From contig CAMBZN010000001.1 in the NCBI GenBank assembly GCA_945872565.1, positions 62,001 to 126,000 of the forward strand: a DNA stretch of 64,000 nt. Reading direction: 5' to 3'. Of this stretch, positions 56,163 through 64,000 are shown piece after piece. The first letter of the stretch is position 1, and each line of letters begins with the position of its first letter. The translations under genes were made by a program, and so were the position numbers. A model generated the notes under the pieces. It searched no databases, was not told the origin of the DNA, and was given only the letters and a program-made list of their open reading frames with translations. Origin of the DNA: Chlamydia trachomatis (GTDB taxonomy: Bacteria; Chlamydiota; Chlamydiia; Chlamydiales; 2-12-FULL-49-11).

Positions 56163-56311
56163 AGGCCTTTCCTTTGTGTAGTGAAAGGTTGTATGATACT
56201 TGATTTTCCATTTTCAAGCAAATCCTATAGAGCAGGAGCATGCCCAAATAGATGTTGAAAAAACTAAAGAATTTTGCTATAGTGAATCTTTAACCGCACT
56301 GGAAGGAAGAT

Positions 56312-57388
56312 ATGAGCGAGCCGATGCAAAAATGCAGACAACCTTTAATCTTAAGGTACCACCGTCTGCTTGAAGTCTTTTCAAAATCTGATGATATTAG
56401 AGACTTTTATCTTGATAAGATGGAAGGTTTTTTGGTCTATTTTGATTTAGACAAAGGGGAGGAGGAGCTTAATCTTGCTGAGGAGGAGTTAAAAACCAAT
56501 TCCGACAGATATTGTGCAATCCCAAAACTTACCTATTACGAAACACGTAAATTTATGGAAGGTTTTGTTACGGAAAAAGTGTACGATATTGATACTAAAG
56601 AAAAATTACTTGAAATCATTAGTTCACGTGGTGCAAGAGAAAATTTCTTGGAATTTGTCTATGATCATTTGACAGAGCTGGATAAATGGCAGCAATACTA
56701 TCAGGAGAGGTCAAGGGTTCGTATTATTGAATTTTTAAGAGATAATGAAGTGGTGTTTGTGTTTGAAGAAGACTTGGAATTTCCTACTCCTTTGATTGAG
56801 AAGTTAAAAGAGCTAAAATTCATTCCAAGGGTTGCCAAAGATGTTGCCTCTGCACGAGACATAATGGAGGCAAGGGCAAAAATGTATTATTCAAGTGATG
56901 CCTTAAACCCCCGACCTAAAAGGGGAAGGCCGCCAAAGTTACAGGCAAAAGAAGAGCTTGAACCAGATCTTGCTGATGATTTTTATACAACGATTCCTCC
57001 AGCGATAAGGCCGTTTGTTTTTTCGCCAGAATTTAGTAATGCAGCAGCGATGTTCTCTTCAAGATTTGATTCAGAAGAGAAGTTACTTGCTAGCATGAAA
57101 GGGACCACCAAGCAACCAGTGGATACAAAACTTCATGCACTTTCACAAAGATTAGAGTCTTTAAGGCAAATTTCTGACCGATTGAAAACCATGGATATTG
57201 AAACTGCAGATCTTTCTAAAAAGGGGATTTTTGTTGATGATGAGAAAGAATCTAAGGATCTTTCATCGTTGCTGCAAGGGGTAATTCCCAAGTTAAAACC
57301 GAAAAAATCATTAAAAGAACGTGCTATGGAATCAAAAGAGAAGATGAAGGAAGTTACCCGCATTAAAACTTCTCGCAATGACGATTAA
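56312..57388 (+). CDS. UPF0158-family protein with AT-hook
   Basis: A 358-residue soluble protein. The N-terminal two thirds resemble the UPF0158 family known from Chlamydia (YFDLDKGEEELNLAE, then the segment WQQYYQERSRVRIIEFL). Around residues 205-215 is PKRGRPPKL, a good match to the AT-hook minor-groove DNA-binding core (RGRP). The C-terminal tail is lysine-rich with predicted coiled coil. DNA binding is inferred from the hook; nothing is known to me about a function for UPF0158. GGAAGG lies close before the ATG. Confidence 0.7.
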   Translation: MSEPMQKCRQPLILRYHRLLEVFSKSDDIRDFYLDKMEGFLVYFDLDKGEEELNLAEEELKTNSDRYCAIPKLTYYETRKFMEGFVTEKVYDIDTKEKLLEIISSRGARENFLEFVYDHLTELDKWQQYYQERSRVRIIEFLRDNEVVFVFEEDLEFPTPLIEKLKELKFIPRVAKDVASARDIMEARAKMYYSSDALNPRPKRGRPPKLQAKEELEPDLADDFYTTIPPAIRPFVFSPEFSNAAAMFSSRFDSEEKLLASMKGTTKQPVDTKLHALSQRLESLRQISDRLKTMDIETADLSKKGIFVDDEKESKDLSSLLQGVIPKLKPKKSLKERAMESKEKMKEVTRIKTSRNDD

Positions 57389-57454
57389 CCAGCTTATATC
57401 CGCATTGCCCTTCTAGTTGGAGGCCTACATGTCGGGGTCAACAGGTGAGGGTTG

Positions 57455-58516
57455 TCAATTCATAGCTGTCCAATCAACGTCACCATGCTTTTGTCTATCG
57501 ATAATCACTCTAGTTCCTATATAAGTTGTATCACTTCTAGTCTTATTTTGGAAATCAAAAAATGGATTAGGTTCTGGACGCGTATAAAAAACATCAGCTA
57601 AAGCCATATGCTTGTTCATTATACGATCATCCTCTTCACCGCCGATGATAGTGTTATCCGTGCCCATTGTTTTATGCCAGTGCGTAGCAGTTACTGGAGG
57701 ATGTTGATGGCCTACTGTCTTAAGGAAGAAAGAGGTGATATTTCTTAGCGCTGTTCGATTTGAACCCTCAAGATTACCAGAAAACACTTCGTCCATTGTG
57801 CTAAAGGTATGTGCAGCTACAAGGGGAATTATTAATTCACTGTTTTCTTGAAGAAGCGCTGCTTTTGCATCACAAACAACTTTTCCTCCGAATGAAAGAC
57901 CAATGAATGTAATATTAGTATAACCTTCCTTTTGCGCTCGTTTATATATTTCTATTACGTCAGAGACGTTTTGGCGATGAGTACCAAAACTGCCCTCACT
58001 AGGGCCTGTTCCTCTGTATGCAAACCACAAAATGTCATGGCTATTAAAGGGCTGTCCATCCCATGCAAACCGAAAGGAATCAGCTAGATATGGACGCTCG
58101 CAGTTGCCACCGCAATAGATCACAAGAGGTCGCTCTGATATTTTCTGATTTTTATTTTCTGTATTTTCTTGAAAAATTCCATGCAGAGTAACGTTGTCTT
58201 TTGTTGTATGCTTTACATTAAGATCGGATATATAGCAAGTGGTGTTGGAAGGTAGATAAGAGTAAAATTGATTATTTACTGGCAAAATCATTGTTTTTAG
58301 GCCAATATTTCCATAGGCAATTACAATTGCAAATACTCCTACTATTAACAATGGGACAGCGACAAATAATGGGGCAATAAAAAAAGCTACTACCATAATA
58401 ACTATTGCTAAAGTGGTTCCTATGATTGCTCCATAAAAAGCCGGAGTAAATTCGCCCTTTACCAATACCCTCATCTCTTGGGGGGCAAAAGGACTGGTAG
58501 TTGATTGTAGCACCAT
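57455..58516 (-). CDS. Membrane-anchored alpha/beta hydrolase with Inc-type N-terminus
   Basis: A 353-residue protein. Residues 26-71 form two adjacent membrane segments with a short APLFVAVP turn, the bilobed topology of Inc proteins. The rest is an alpha/beta hydrolase: YRGTGPSEGSFG (about 168-178) for the oxyanion region, nucleophile elbow GLSFGG with Ser208, a likely acid Asp296/297 (IIGGEEDDRIM), and a His at 303 or 344. Substrate is unknown; related folds are esterases, acyl hydrolases or peptidases. Host-membrane placement with the catalytic domain facing host cytosol is inference from the topology. Confidence 0.7.
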   Translation of the reverse strand: MVLQSTTSPFAPQEMRVLVKGEFTPAFYGAIIGTTLAIVIMVVAFFIAPLFVAVPLLIVGVFAIVIAYGNIGLKTMILPVNNQFYSYLPSNTTCYISDLNVKHTTKDNVTLHGIFQENTENKNQKISERPLVIYCGGNCERPYLADSFRFAWDGQPFNSHDILWFAYRGTGPSEGSFGTHRQNVSDVIEIYKRAQKEGYTNITFIGLSFGGKVVCDAKAALLQENSELIIPLVAAHTFSTMDEVFSGNLEGSNRTALRNITSFFLKTVGHQHPPVTATHWHKTMGTDNTIIGGEEDDRIMNKHMALADVFYTRPEPNPFFDFQNKTRSDTTYIGTRVIIDRQKHGDVDWTAMN

Positions 58517-58586
58517 CGTTTATCCATTGTTAAAATAATATAAATATTACATTAACAAAAAGTTAAAATCAATACTTATTTTCAGA

Positions 58587-59363
58587 TTAATCGAAAAAAA
58601 TAGCTTTTGAAATTTTTTCTTGATAGGCTATGGACAGGGGTACTTCAATGCCCTGTTTTTCTAAATGGTCGCCTATTGTTTTGAGGGCAACATCAGGGGC
58701 GTTGCACTCTGAAGAAAGGTGAGCAAGGTAGATATGTTTTAGATCGTTGTGAGCGATTTTTTCGATCAGTTCAGCGCATGCTTTGTTAGAGAGGTGGCCT
58801 TGTCTTCCTAAAACTCGTTTTTTGTAGATAAGGGGGCGGGCGCAGGCATGGACCATAGCCTCCTCATGGTTTGCTTCGATAAGAAGGTAGTTACAATTCT
58901 GTAGGTGATGGGCCACAAGGTTTGAGGCAAATCCAAGGTCTGTGCAGATGCCCACTTTAATGTTATCAAATGTAAGGGTGAAAGCAACAGGGTCAAGGGT
59001 GTCGTGTTGGATGCTAAATGGTTGGATTTCAATATCGCCGAATGTGAAGGGTTCCCCAGTTGAGAAGATTTTAAAGTTCGGGCGCGTGTCGATCATCAAG
59101 CAGATTGCTTTTGCAGTGTCTGCGTTACAAAGGATGGGAAGGGAGGTATGTTTTGCAATTTGTTCTAGCCCTTTGATGTGATCGCTATGTTCATGAGAAA
59201 TAACAATGCCATCAATGTCATCAAGAGTCAGATCTATTTCGGCAAGTTTTTCATGGATTTTTGACAAAGAAATGCCGGCATCGAACAATAATTTTGTTTT
59301 TTTAGATCCAACATAGATAAGATTCCCTTCAGATCCTGATGAAAGTGGACATATTCCTCTCAA
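58587..59363 (-). CDS. yycJ: Metallo-beta-lactamase-fold hydrolase YycJ/WalJ
   Basis: A 258-residue MBL-fold protein: SHEHSDHIKG (about residues 55-64) provides the dinuclear zinc ligands, and the later histidines and aspartates (DLGF, HLSSECNAP) complete the site. YycJ-like proteins act on nucleic acids, linked to replication, division or repair in firmicutes. In Chlamydia yycJ lies beside ftsK, as here; they are divergent with about 60 bases between. Confidence 0.9.
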   Translation of the reverse strand: MRGICPLSSGSEGNLIYVGSKKTKLLFDAGISLSKIHEKLAEIDLTLDDIDGIVISHEHSDHIKGLEQIAKHTSLPILCNADTAKAICLMIDTRPNFKIFSTGEPFTFGDIEIQPFSIQHDTLDPVAFTLTFDNIKVGICTDLGFASNLVAHHLQNCNYLLIEANHEEAMVHACARPLIYKKRVLGRQGHLSNKACAELIEKIAHNDLKHIYLAHLSSECNAPDVALKTIGDHLEKQGIEVPLSIAYQEKISKAIFFD

Positions 59364-59422
59364 TTGTTCCTCTCCTACAATGAATATAGTATCTAAATAC
59401 AGTGTATGCTATATTGCAGTTT

Positions 59423-61789
59423 ATGAAAAGGGCCATTCGTACACCTAAAAAAACCGTGAAAAAACAAGAGCCGCATCCTGAAGCGCGGGGTGTATTTGTG
59501 ATTGTATTTAGCCTATTTATTTTTCTTTGTCTCTTTACATTTGTCGATGCCCATCATGAGCGAAATATGTTTGGAATAACAGGGCATCTTGCAGCGTTTT
59601 CACTCCATTATTTGTTTGGTCTGGGCAGTTATATTCTTGTTGGGTTTATGACTTTTTTTGGCTATCAATTTTTGCGTAATAAAGATGCAAAAAATCTTGC
59701 ATTGAAAACAAGTTATTTATCCCTTCACCTGTTTTCAGTGTGTATTTTACTGAATTTATTTGCCGAGACAAGGTGGCTTGATTTTTCCCCCCTTTATGAA
59801 AGGGTCTATTCAGAGTCAGTAACCATTAAAGCTGCAATGCCAGTAAAGTATACTCGTTATAATTTGGGGGGTGTACCGTTTTATTTTCTTTACAAGGATT
59901 TGCTCAATTTTAACTTGCAGCATTTGCTTAGTGATGTGGGGGTGTTGCTCACTTTTTTTAACCTTGCAATCATTGGGTTTGTTTTTCTAACAGATTTAAG
60001 TTTTGTGAAAATCACTAGAAATATTTTGGGCGTTTTTCCGGCAATTTCCAGTACCCTTGTGCTTATGTTAAGAAAATTGCTGCTTCTTATGCGCAAGTTT
60101 TCTTTTTTACAGGTAAAAAACACAAGGCAGGGGAAAAATGCGCCCCTTGCGGCATCGGTATTTCCTCCCTATACCACTTTTTCACAAAGGGATAGGAGGG
60201 AGCCTAAGAGAGCGGAAAAAAAAGAATTAAAAATGCTTCCCCAGCCAAAAAAGCAACAAATTATTCAGAGTCATTCTTTTGCTACAGATACGAAAGTAGA
60301 GTTTGCAAAGCAAAATAAGGCGCCGGTTGGAAAAATAAAGGAGTCTAATTATAATCTTCCACCTCTTGATTTATTATCAAATACTGCAGAGGTAGATCAA
60401 ACAGGGTTGAAAAAGGAGCTTCAGGAAAAGGCGCAAATTTTAGAAGAGACCCTTGCAAGTTTTTCCATCGAGGCAAAAGTAGGGCTCATTCATTCGGGGC
60501 CAACAATTACTTCTTTTGAGGTGCATCCCGCAATTGGGGTAAAGGTACAGAAAATCAAGGCACTTGAAAATGATATTGCCTTGAATTTACAGGCAAGGTC
60601 CATTCGTATTATTGCACCTATTCCAGGCAAGGCAGCAGTGGGTGTAGAGATTCCCTCCTCTATTCCCCAAGAGGTGGGTTTTAAGGATATGTTGAATTCT
60701 TATAGAAGTTTGCCGGCAAAGCATCATATTCCTGTGCTGCTTGGTAAAACAGTGCGTGGGGAAGATGTGATGTGTGATTTAACAAAAATGCCCCATTGTA
60801 TTATTGCCGGTGCTACAGGTTCTGGAAAGTCAGTTTGTATCAACACAATGATCATGTCTATTTTAATGAATTCTACCCCTGAAAAGGTTAAGTTGTTGCT
60901 CATAGATCCGAAAAAAGTGGAACTTACTTTTTTTGCAAAAATTCCTCATTTAATTGCCCCTGTTATTACTGAACCTGAGGGGGCATATGCAGCGCTTAAG
61001 TGGATAGTAAAAGAGATGAAAATGCGCTATGAGATGCTAAAGCGTCTTGGGGTGAGAAATATTCATGCTTTTAATAAGAGGAAGATTGATAAGGAGTTTG
61101 AAGCGACTTTAGAGATGGAAATTCCTAAAGAGATGTATTTTTTAGTGGCAATCATCGATGAGTTTGCAGATTTGATGATGACCTCTTCTTCGGACCTAGA
61201 AACCCCTATTGCTAGAATTGCTCAGATGGCACGGGCTGTGGGCATTCATTTAGTGATTGCAACGCAAAGGCCATCAAGAGAGGTGATCACAGGTCTTATC
61301 AAAGCAAATTTCCCTACTAGGATTGCGTTTAAAGTCTCTTCGCGTATCAACTCACAGATCATTCTGGATGAAAATGGGGCAGAGAGCTTGCTTGGAAACG
61401 GAGACATGCTATTTTTAGCCCCTGGTACTGCAGAGCTTTTGAGATGTCAGGGGGTTTATGTGTGCGATGAAGACATTAAAAAAGTTGTTTCCCACATTCA
61501 AGAGCGTTTTCCCACCAATTATTTATTTGAATCTTTTGATGACGTTTCTTCTGATGATAGTTTAATTGCGGACAAAGAAGAGAATGTTGACCCAATGTAT
61601 GCAAAAGCGTTAGAGATTGTTTTAACATTTAAAACTGCCTCTACCACATTTTTACAAAGAAAGTTGAAAATTGGGTATGCAAGGGCAGCGTCGTTAATAG
61701 ATTTACTCGAGGGTAATGGGGTAATTAGCGCTGCAGACGGTAGTCGTCCGAGAAGAATTCTTCGTGATGAAATCGATGGCTCTATGTAA
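59423..61789 (+). CDS. ftsK: DNA translocase FtsK
   Basis: About 788 residues from the ATG at 59423; an upstream in-frame ATG at 59402 adds seven residues. The N-terminus has four membrane segments, then a linker and the motor domain with Walker A GATGSGKSV (about residue 475), Walker B VAIIDEFADLMM, and a C-terminal winged-helix gamma domain (FLQRKLKIGYARAASLIDLLE) that recognises KOPS. FtsK pumps DNA through the septum and helps chromosome dimer resolution. The ftsK linker is short. A terminator at 61815-61841 follows. Confidence 0.96.
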   Translation: MKRAIRTPKKTVKKQEPHPEARGVFVIVFSLFIFLCLFTFVDAHHERNMFGITGHLAAFSLHYLFGLGSYILVGFMTFFGYQFLRNKDAKNLALKTSYLSLHLFSVCILLNLFAETRWLDFSPLYERVYSESVTIKAAMPVKYTRYNLGGVPFYFLYKDLLNFNLQHLLSDVGVLLTFFNLAIIGFVFLTDLSFVKITRNILGVFPAISSTLVLMLRKLLLLMRKFSFLQVKNTRQGKNAPLAASVFPPYTTFSQRDRREPKRAEKKELKMLPQPKKQQIIQSHSFATDTKVEFAKQNKAPVGKIKESNYNLPPLDLLSNTAEVDQTGLKKELQEKAQILEETLASFSIEAKVGLIHSGPTITSFEVHPAIGVKVQKIKALENDIALNLQARSIRIIAPIPGKAAVGVEIPSSIPQEVGFKDMLNSYRSLPAKHHIPVLLGKTVRGEDVMCDLTKMPHCIIAGATGSGKSVCINTMIMSILMNSTPEKVKLLLIDPKKVELTFFAKIPHLIAPVITEPEGAYAALKWIVKEMKMRYEMLKRLGVRNIHAFNKRKIDKEFEATLEMEIPKEMYFLVAIIDEFADLMMTSSSDLETPIARIAQMARAVGIHLVIATQRPSREVITGLIKANFPTRIAFKVSSRINSQIILDENGAESLLGNGDMLFLAPGTAELLRCQGVYVCDEDIKKVVSHIQERFPTNYLFESFDDVSSDDSLIADKEENVDPMYAKALEIVLTFKTASTTFLQRKLKIGYARAASLIDLLEGNGVISAADGSRPRRILRDEIDGSM

Positions 61790-61814
61790 ATTTATAATGA
61801 AAAGACATAAAAAA

Positions 61815-61841
61815 AGACAAGAGCTTTTTGAGCCCTTGTCT
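61815..61841. terminator. Bidirectional terminator hairpin after ftsK
   Basis: Seven-base stem AGACAAG / CTTGTCT with flanking A-run on the left and CTTTAT on the right, between the convergent ftsK (ends 61789) and the minus-strand gene ending at 61882. It can serve both. Confidence 0.65.
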
Positions 61842-61881
61842 CTTTATCCTGAAAATTTTTAACGATCTTTTGTTCTTTAGA

Positions 61882-62652
61882 CTAAAAATCCTCGCCTTCA
61901 AGAATTGTACCAGGCGGCAGAAAAGAATCTTCATCAGAAATAGGAGCAGGAGTAGGAGCAGCTCTAAGTCCATTGAATTCAGCTAGATTATCTTTAGCAT
62001 GATTTAATCTTTCTTTGATTTTAACTCGTTCTCCTTTTATGCGGTCTAAAGATGCTCCTAAGTCATATTGTTTTTTGTAATCTGCTTCATGTAAAAAATC
62101 TACTTCAACATCAAGAATGAAATTATCTAGAGTTTTTAATTCCTTTTCAATTTCTCTGATTTTTTTCTTTAATTCCCTTTCTGCTTTTTTGACTTGAGCA
62201 CGAGCAGGAGCAGGAGCAGGTTTACCTTCTTCTAGCAACTGCGTAGCTATTAAGAGCTCACCAAAAGCAGATTTTAAGGGAAGCTTAGCTGAATTCACTT
62301 GATTAATATAATCGTCAGTTGAATAGCTTGTACGTTCCCTTTCTAACGAAATTAAATTTTTTAGTGTCTTTTCTATCGTGCTTTCGTATTGTTTTTCTGC
62401 TTTTTTGACTACTGCAGGCTGGCGGCTTACTGCATAATCAATGGCAAAAGGTATACATACAAAAACAACGTTAGCTAAGGCGTATAAACCCATATATAGA
62501 ACCTGAAAAAAACTTGTTAAAAGGTCATTCCCTTGATTAAGAGCTTTACTGCTTAACATGTGTGGATTTAGTTCATGAAACTTCTTCTTTGCGGGACTTG
62601 CCACCACTGAAATTGCTCTACCTAATGCTACTGATGTTGTTGCTCCTGACAT
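61882..62652 (-). CDS. Coiled-coil membrane protein, Inc-like candidate
   Basis: A 256-residue protein with a hydrophobic region at about residues 44-76 (SFFQVLYMGLYALANVVF), long charged coiled coils after it (about 80-140 and 150-230), and two Pro-Ala stretches: PAPAPA at about residues 145-150 coded by GGAGCA-type repeats, and PTPAP near residue 235. The same GGAGCA repeat codes the (PA)8 linker at 51.6 kb. No enzymatic motif is seen. It resembles secreted membrane proteins of chlamydiae by layout only. Confidence 0.6.
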   Translation of the reverse strand: MSGATTSVALGRAISVVASPAKKKFHELNPHMLSSKALNQGNDLLTSFFQVLYMGLYALANVVFVCIPFAIDYAVSRQPAVVKKAEKQYESTIEKTLKNLISLERERTSYSTDDYINQVNSAKLPLKSAFGELLIATQLLEEGKPAPAPARAQVKKAERELKKKIREIEKELKTLDNFILDVEVDFLHEADYKKQYDLGASLDRIKGERVKIKERLNHAKDNLAEFNGLRAAPTPAPISDEDSFLPPGTILEGEDF

Positions 62653-62992
62653 AATGACTCCTTTTTTTAATTATTAAACTTATTTTTTTTCCGATAGTTT
62701 AATTATAACATTAGTTAAAGATTATTTTAAAGCTTTTTCTTAGAAGATAGGGCTAAAACCCTATCCCCAATTAGCCCCTTGGCACCCACAAAGCGATATT
62801 TTTTTGATTGATCCATCAATTTTGCTTCTCTAATAGATTAGTTATCAGTAATTTAGGAATCTTTTAACAATTAGGTCAACTGCATGATTAGACTTAAAGC
62901 ATTTATAATCAAAAAAATACAATTTTTACGCATATTAGTTAATCGAGATTAAAATTTTTAGTCGAAAAGCGGCTATCATTTATCATTTGGAC
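62653..62992. other. Gene-free divergent spacer with a hairpin
   Basis: About 340 AT-rich bases between divergent genes. It contains a perfect 7-base stem GATAGGG / CCCTATC with loop CTAAAA (62746-62765) not followed by a T-run, so not an obvious terminator; it may be a regulatory or RNA structure. I find no gene, and no translated remnant that I recognise. Confidence 0.5.
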
Positions 62993-64000
62993 GTGGAAAA
63001 AATTCTGCGGCGGGGGTATAATCGAGCTATAATAAATAATCATAATGATGTTTTACAATCTTTGATAATTTTGCAGTTAAAAGGGGAAATTGAACAAATG
63101 CGACCAGCAAATCCCATAGAGCCTGGAGCTCTTTTTTATCGAATAGAAAGGCTTCTTTTATCGAAAAATGGAGAAGATAAGTGTCTAGGATCGATATTTA
63201 TCGTTTTATACATAATTGCATGTTTGACTATCATCTTTCTTGTGATAGATCTGACTATATATCATCGTGAAATTACTAGATACAAACGTGAAAAGGGTAA
63301 GTTAGCTTCTGAAAACAAACTTTTAGATGATGTTCTAGGCACAAAACCTGCAGACAGCCGTAGAGTTAGAGCAGATATTAGTGAATTTGCTAGTCGTTGG
63401 GGCTTGATAGACACATGTTTGGACCATCCAATTCTAACAAAAGTGCCAATTCGTACAATGGTAGATATTGGCTGTGGAAAAGGTCTTGCAATCAAACATG
63501 CTCTTGGTAAAATGCCTCAAATAGAAAAAATACAGGGATTTGACGTCAGTTCAGGTGCAATTGATCTGGCTAAAGGGGCTTTTCCCGGGGAAGAAGCTAG
63601 AGTTGAACTAAAAGTTGCAGACATTGAGAATCTACAAACATTTGGTGCAAAGGGGGGAGTGGATCTTGTGGTTTGTACAGATGTACTGCAATACCTTTCT
63701 CCACTTCAAATGTTAAAAGCTCTTAACAAAATTAGTAGATGTGTATCAAAAAATGGTTTTTTTATAGGATCCTTGCTAGTTTCTGAAAGTTTTTACCCTA
63801 TAGACTATTGTACATTATATACCACTTTTTATCCTGAAAATTATATACGAGAAATTTTAGCTCTTTTTGGGTTTTCTATGATTGAAGTAATGCAAGAATC
63901 AGAATGGCTAAAATCTGGACGGGAATGTAAGTATTCATTTATAGCTCAAAAAACAAGCCCAGTTTCATCCGTTGTAAAACCACTTTCTCTTGAGTTATAT
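62993..64000 (+). CDS. Membrane-anchored class I SAM-dependent methyltransferase, 3' end outside window
   Basis: A frame open from 62939 to the window end, so the gene is truncated here. Candidate starts are GTG at 62993 (fits a coding-like MEKILRRGYN start) or ATG at 63098. From the ATG, residues 1-30 are polar; a membrane segment follows (about 30-52, GSIFIVLYIIACLTIIFLVI); then a class I methyltransferase fold: motif I VDIGCGKG, then GFDVSSGAIDLAKGAFPG for the motif II aspartate, DLVVCTDVLQYL, and FFIGSLLVSESFYP. Substrate unknown. The anchored layout parallels the hydrolase and kinase-like proteins. Confidence 0.7.
   Translation, partial: MEKILRRGYNRAIINNHNDVLQSLIILQLKGEIEQMRPANPIEPGALFYRIERLLLSKNGEDKCLGSIFIVLYIIACLTIIFLVIDLTIYHREITRYKREKGKLASENKLLDDVLGTKPADSRRVRADISEFASRWGLIDTCLDHPILTKVPIRTMVDIGCGKGLAIKHALGKMPQIEKIQGFDVSSGAIDLAKGAFPGEEARVELKVADIENLQTFGAKGGVDLVVCTDVLQYLSPLQMLKALNKISRCVSKNGFFIGSLLVSESFYPIDYCTLYTTFYPENYIREILALFGFSMIEVMQESEWLKSGRECKYSFIAQKTSPVSSVVKPLSLELY

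Overview
The window looks like chromosome from a member of the phylum Chlamydiae outside the classical Chlamydia genus (an environmental, Parachlamydia/Simkania/Rhabdochlamydia-like organism; I cannot name the genus). The sequence is AT-rich. It carries hallmark chlamydial genes: an ATP/ADP translocase, the YtgA-YtgB-YtgCR-YtgD metal importer with its permease-repressor fusion, split nqr genes, hrcA-grpE-dnaK, and a division cluster with PBP3, MurE and AmiA. Several gene orders match, from memory, blocks of the C. trachomatis genome: nqrBCD/dnaA/TPR/rsmH/ftsL/pbp3/murE/amiA; gnd/lepA/npt1/CT066/ytgABCD/dxr/rseP; hrcA/grpE/dnaK; zntA/CT728/serS; yycJ/ftsK. An NAD-glutamate dehydrogenase and a two-partner-secretion-type adhesin fit an environmental chlamydia.

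Layout. 1-6 kb: an end-truncated unknown gene, then nqrD separated from nqrC-nqrB by a block of three unknown genes on the other strand. 6-14 kb: a giant AsmA-like envelope protein, a degenerate ComF-like protein, a class 3 lipase, dnaA, and a TPR chaperone/partner pair resembling type III secretion SctY/SctX. 14-16 kb: a membrane-anchored kinase-like protein and an Inc-like protein. 16-22 kb: division and wall operon mraZ-rsmH-ftsL-ftsI-murE-amiA, with MraZ-box repeats at its promoter and an apparent one-base frameshift in a T9 tract in rsmH. 22-26 kb: a YbaK-like editing domain, Inc-like proteins, gnd and tRNA-Arg(CCU). 26-37 kb: lepA, ATP/ADP translocase, a conserved chlamydial gene, ytgABCD, dxr, rseP. 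37-42 kb: the filamentous-haemagglutinin-like protein, an IQM-like domain protein and an unknown gene. 42-46 kb: dnaK-grpE-hrcA behind a CIRCE-like operator. 46-51 kb: a membrane-anchored tyrosine-phosphatase-like protein with an IQ motif, and the glutamate dehydrogenase. 51-57 kb: a decayed P-type ATPase remnant, an Inc-like protein, then the serS / VIT-like / P1B-4 ATPase operon and a UPF0158 protein with an AT-hook. 57-64 kb: a membrane-anchored alpha/beta hydrolase, yycJ, ftsK, a coiled-coil membrane protein, and a membrane-anchored methyltransferase running off the end.

The most interesting theme is a dispersed set of putative host-directed proteins between the conserved blocks. Each has an N-terminal membrane segment or Inc-type bilobed hydrophobic domain, often a low-complexity (GAT)n, (QA)n or (PA)n linker, and then a catalytic or eukaryote-like domain: kinase-like, PTP/DSP with IQ motif, alpha/beta hydrolase, SAM methyltransferase. 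Two of them (near 15.0 kb and 51.9 kb) share the same N-terminal membrane module on unrelated C-termini, which suggests a reusable anchor. Secretion and host targeting are inferred and not shown by the sequence.
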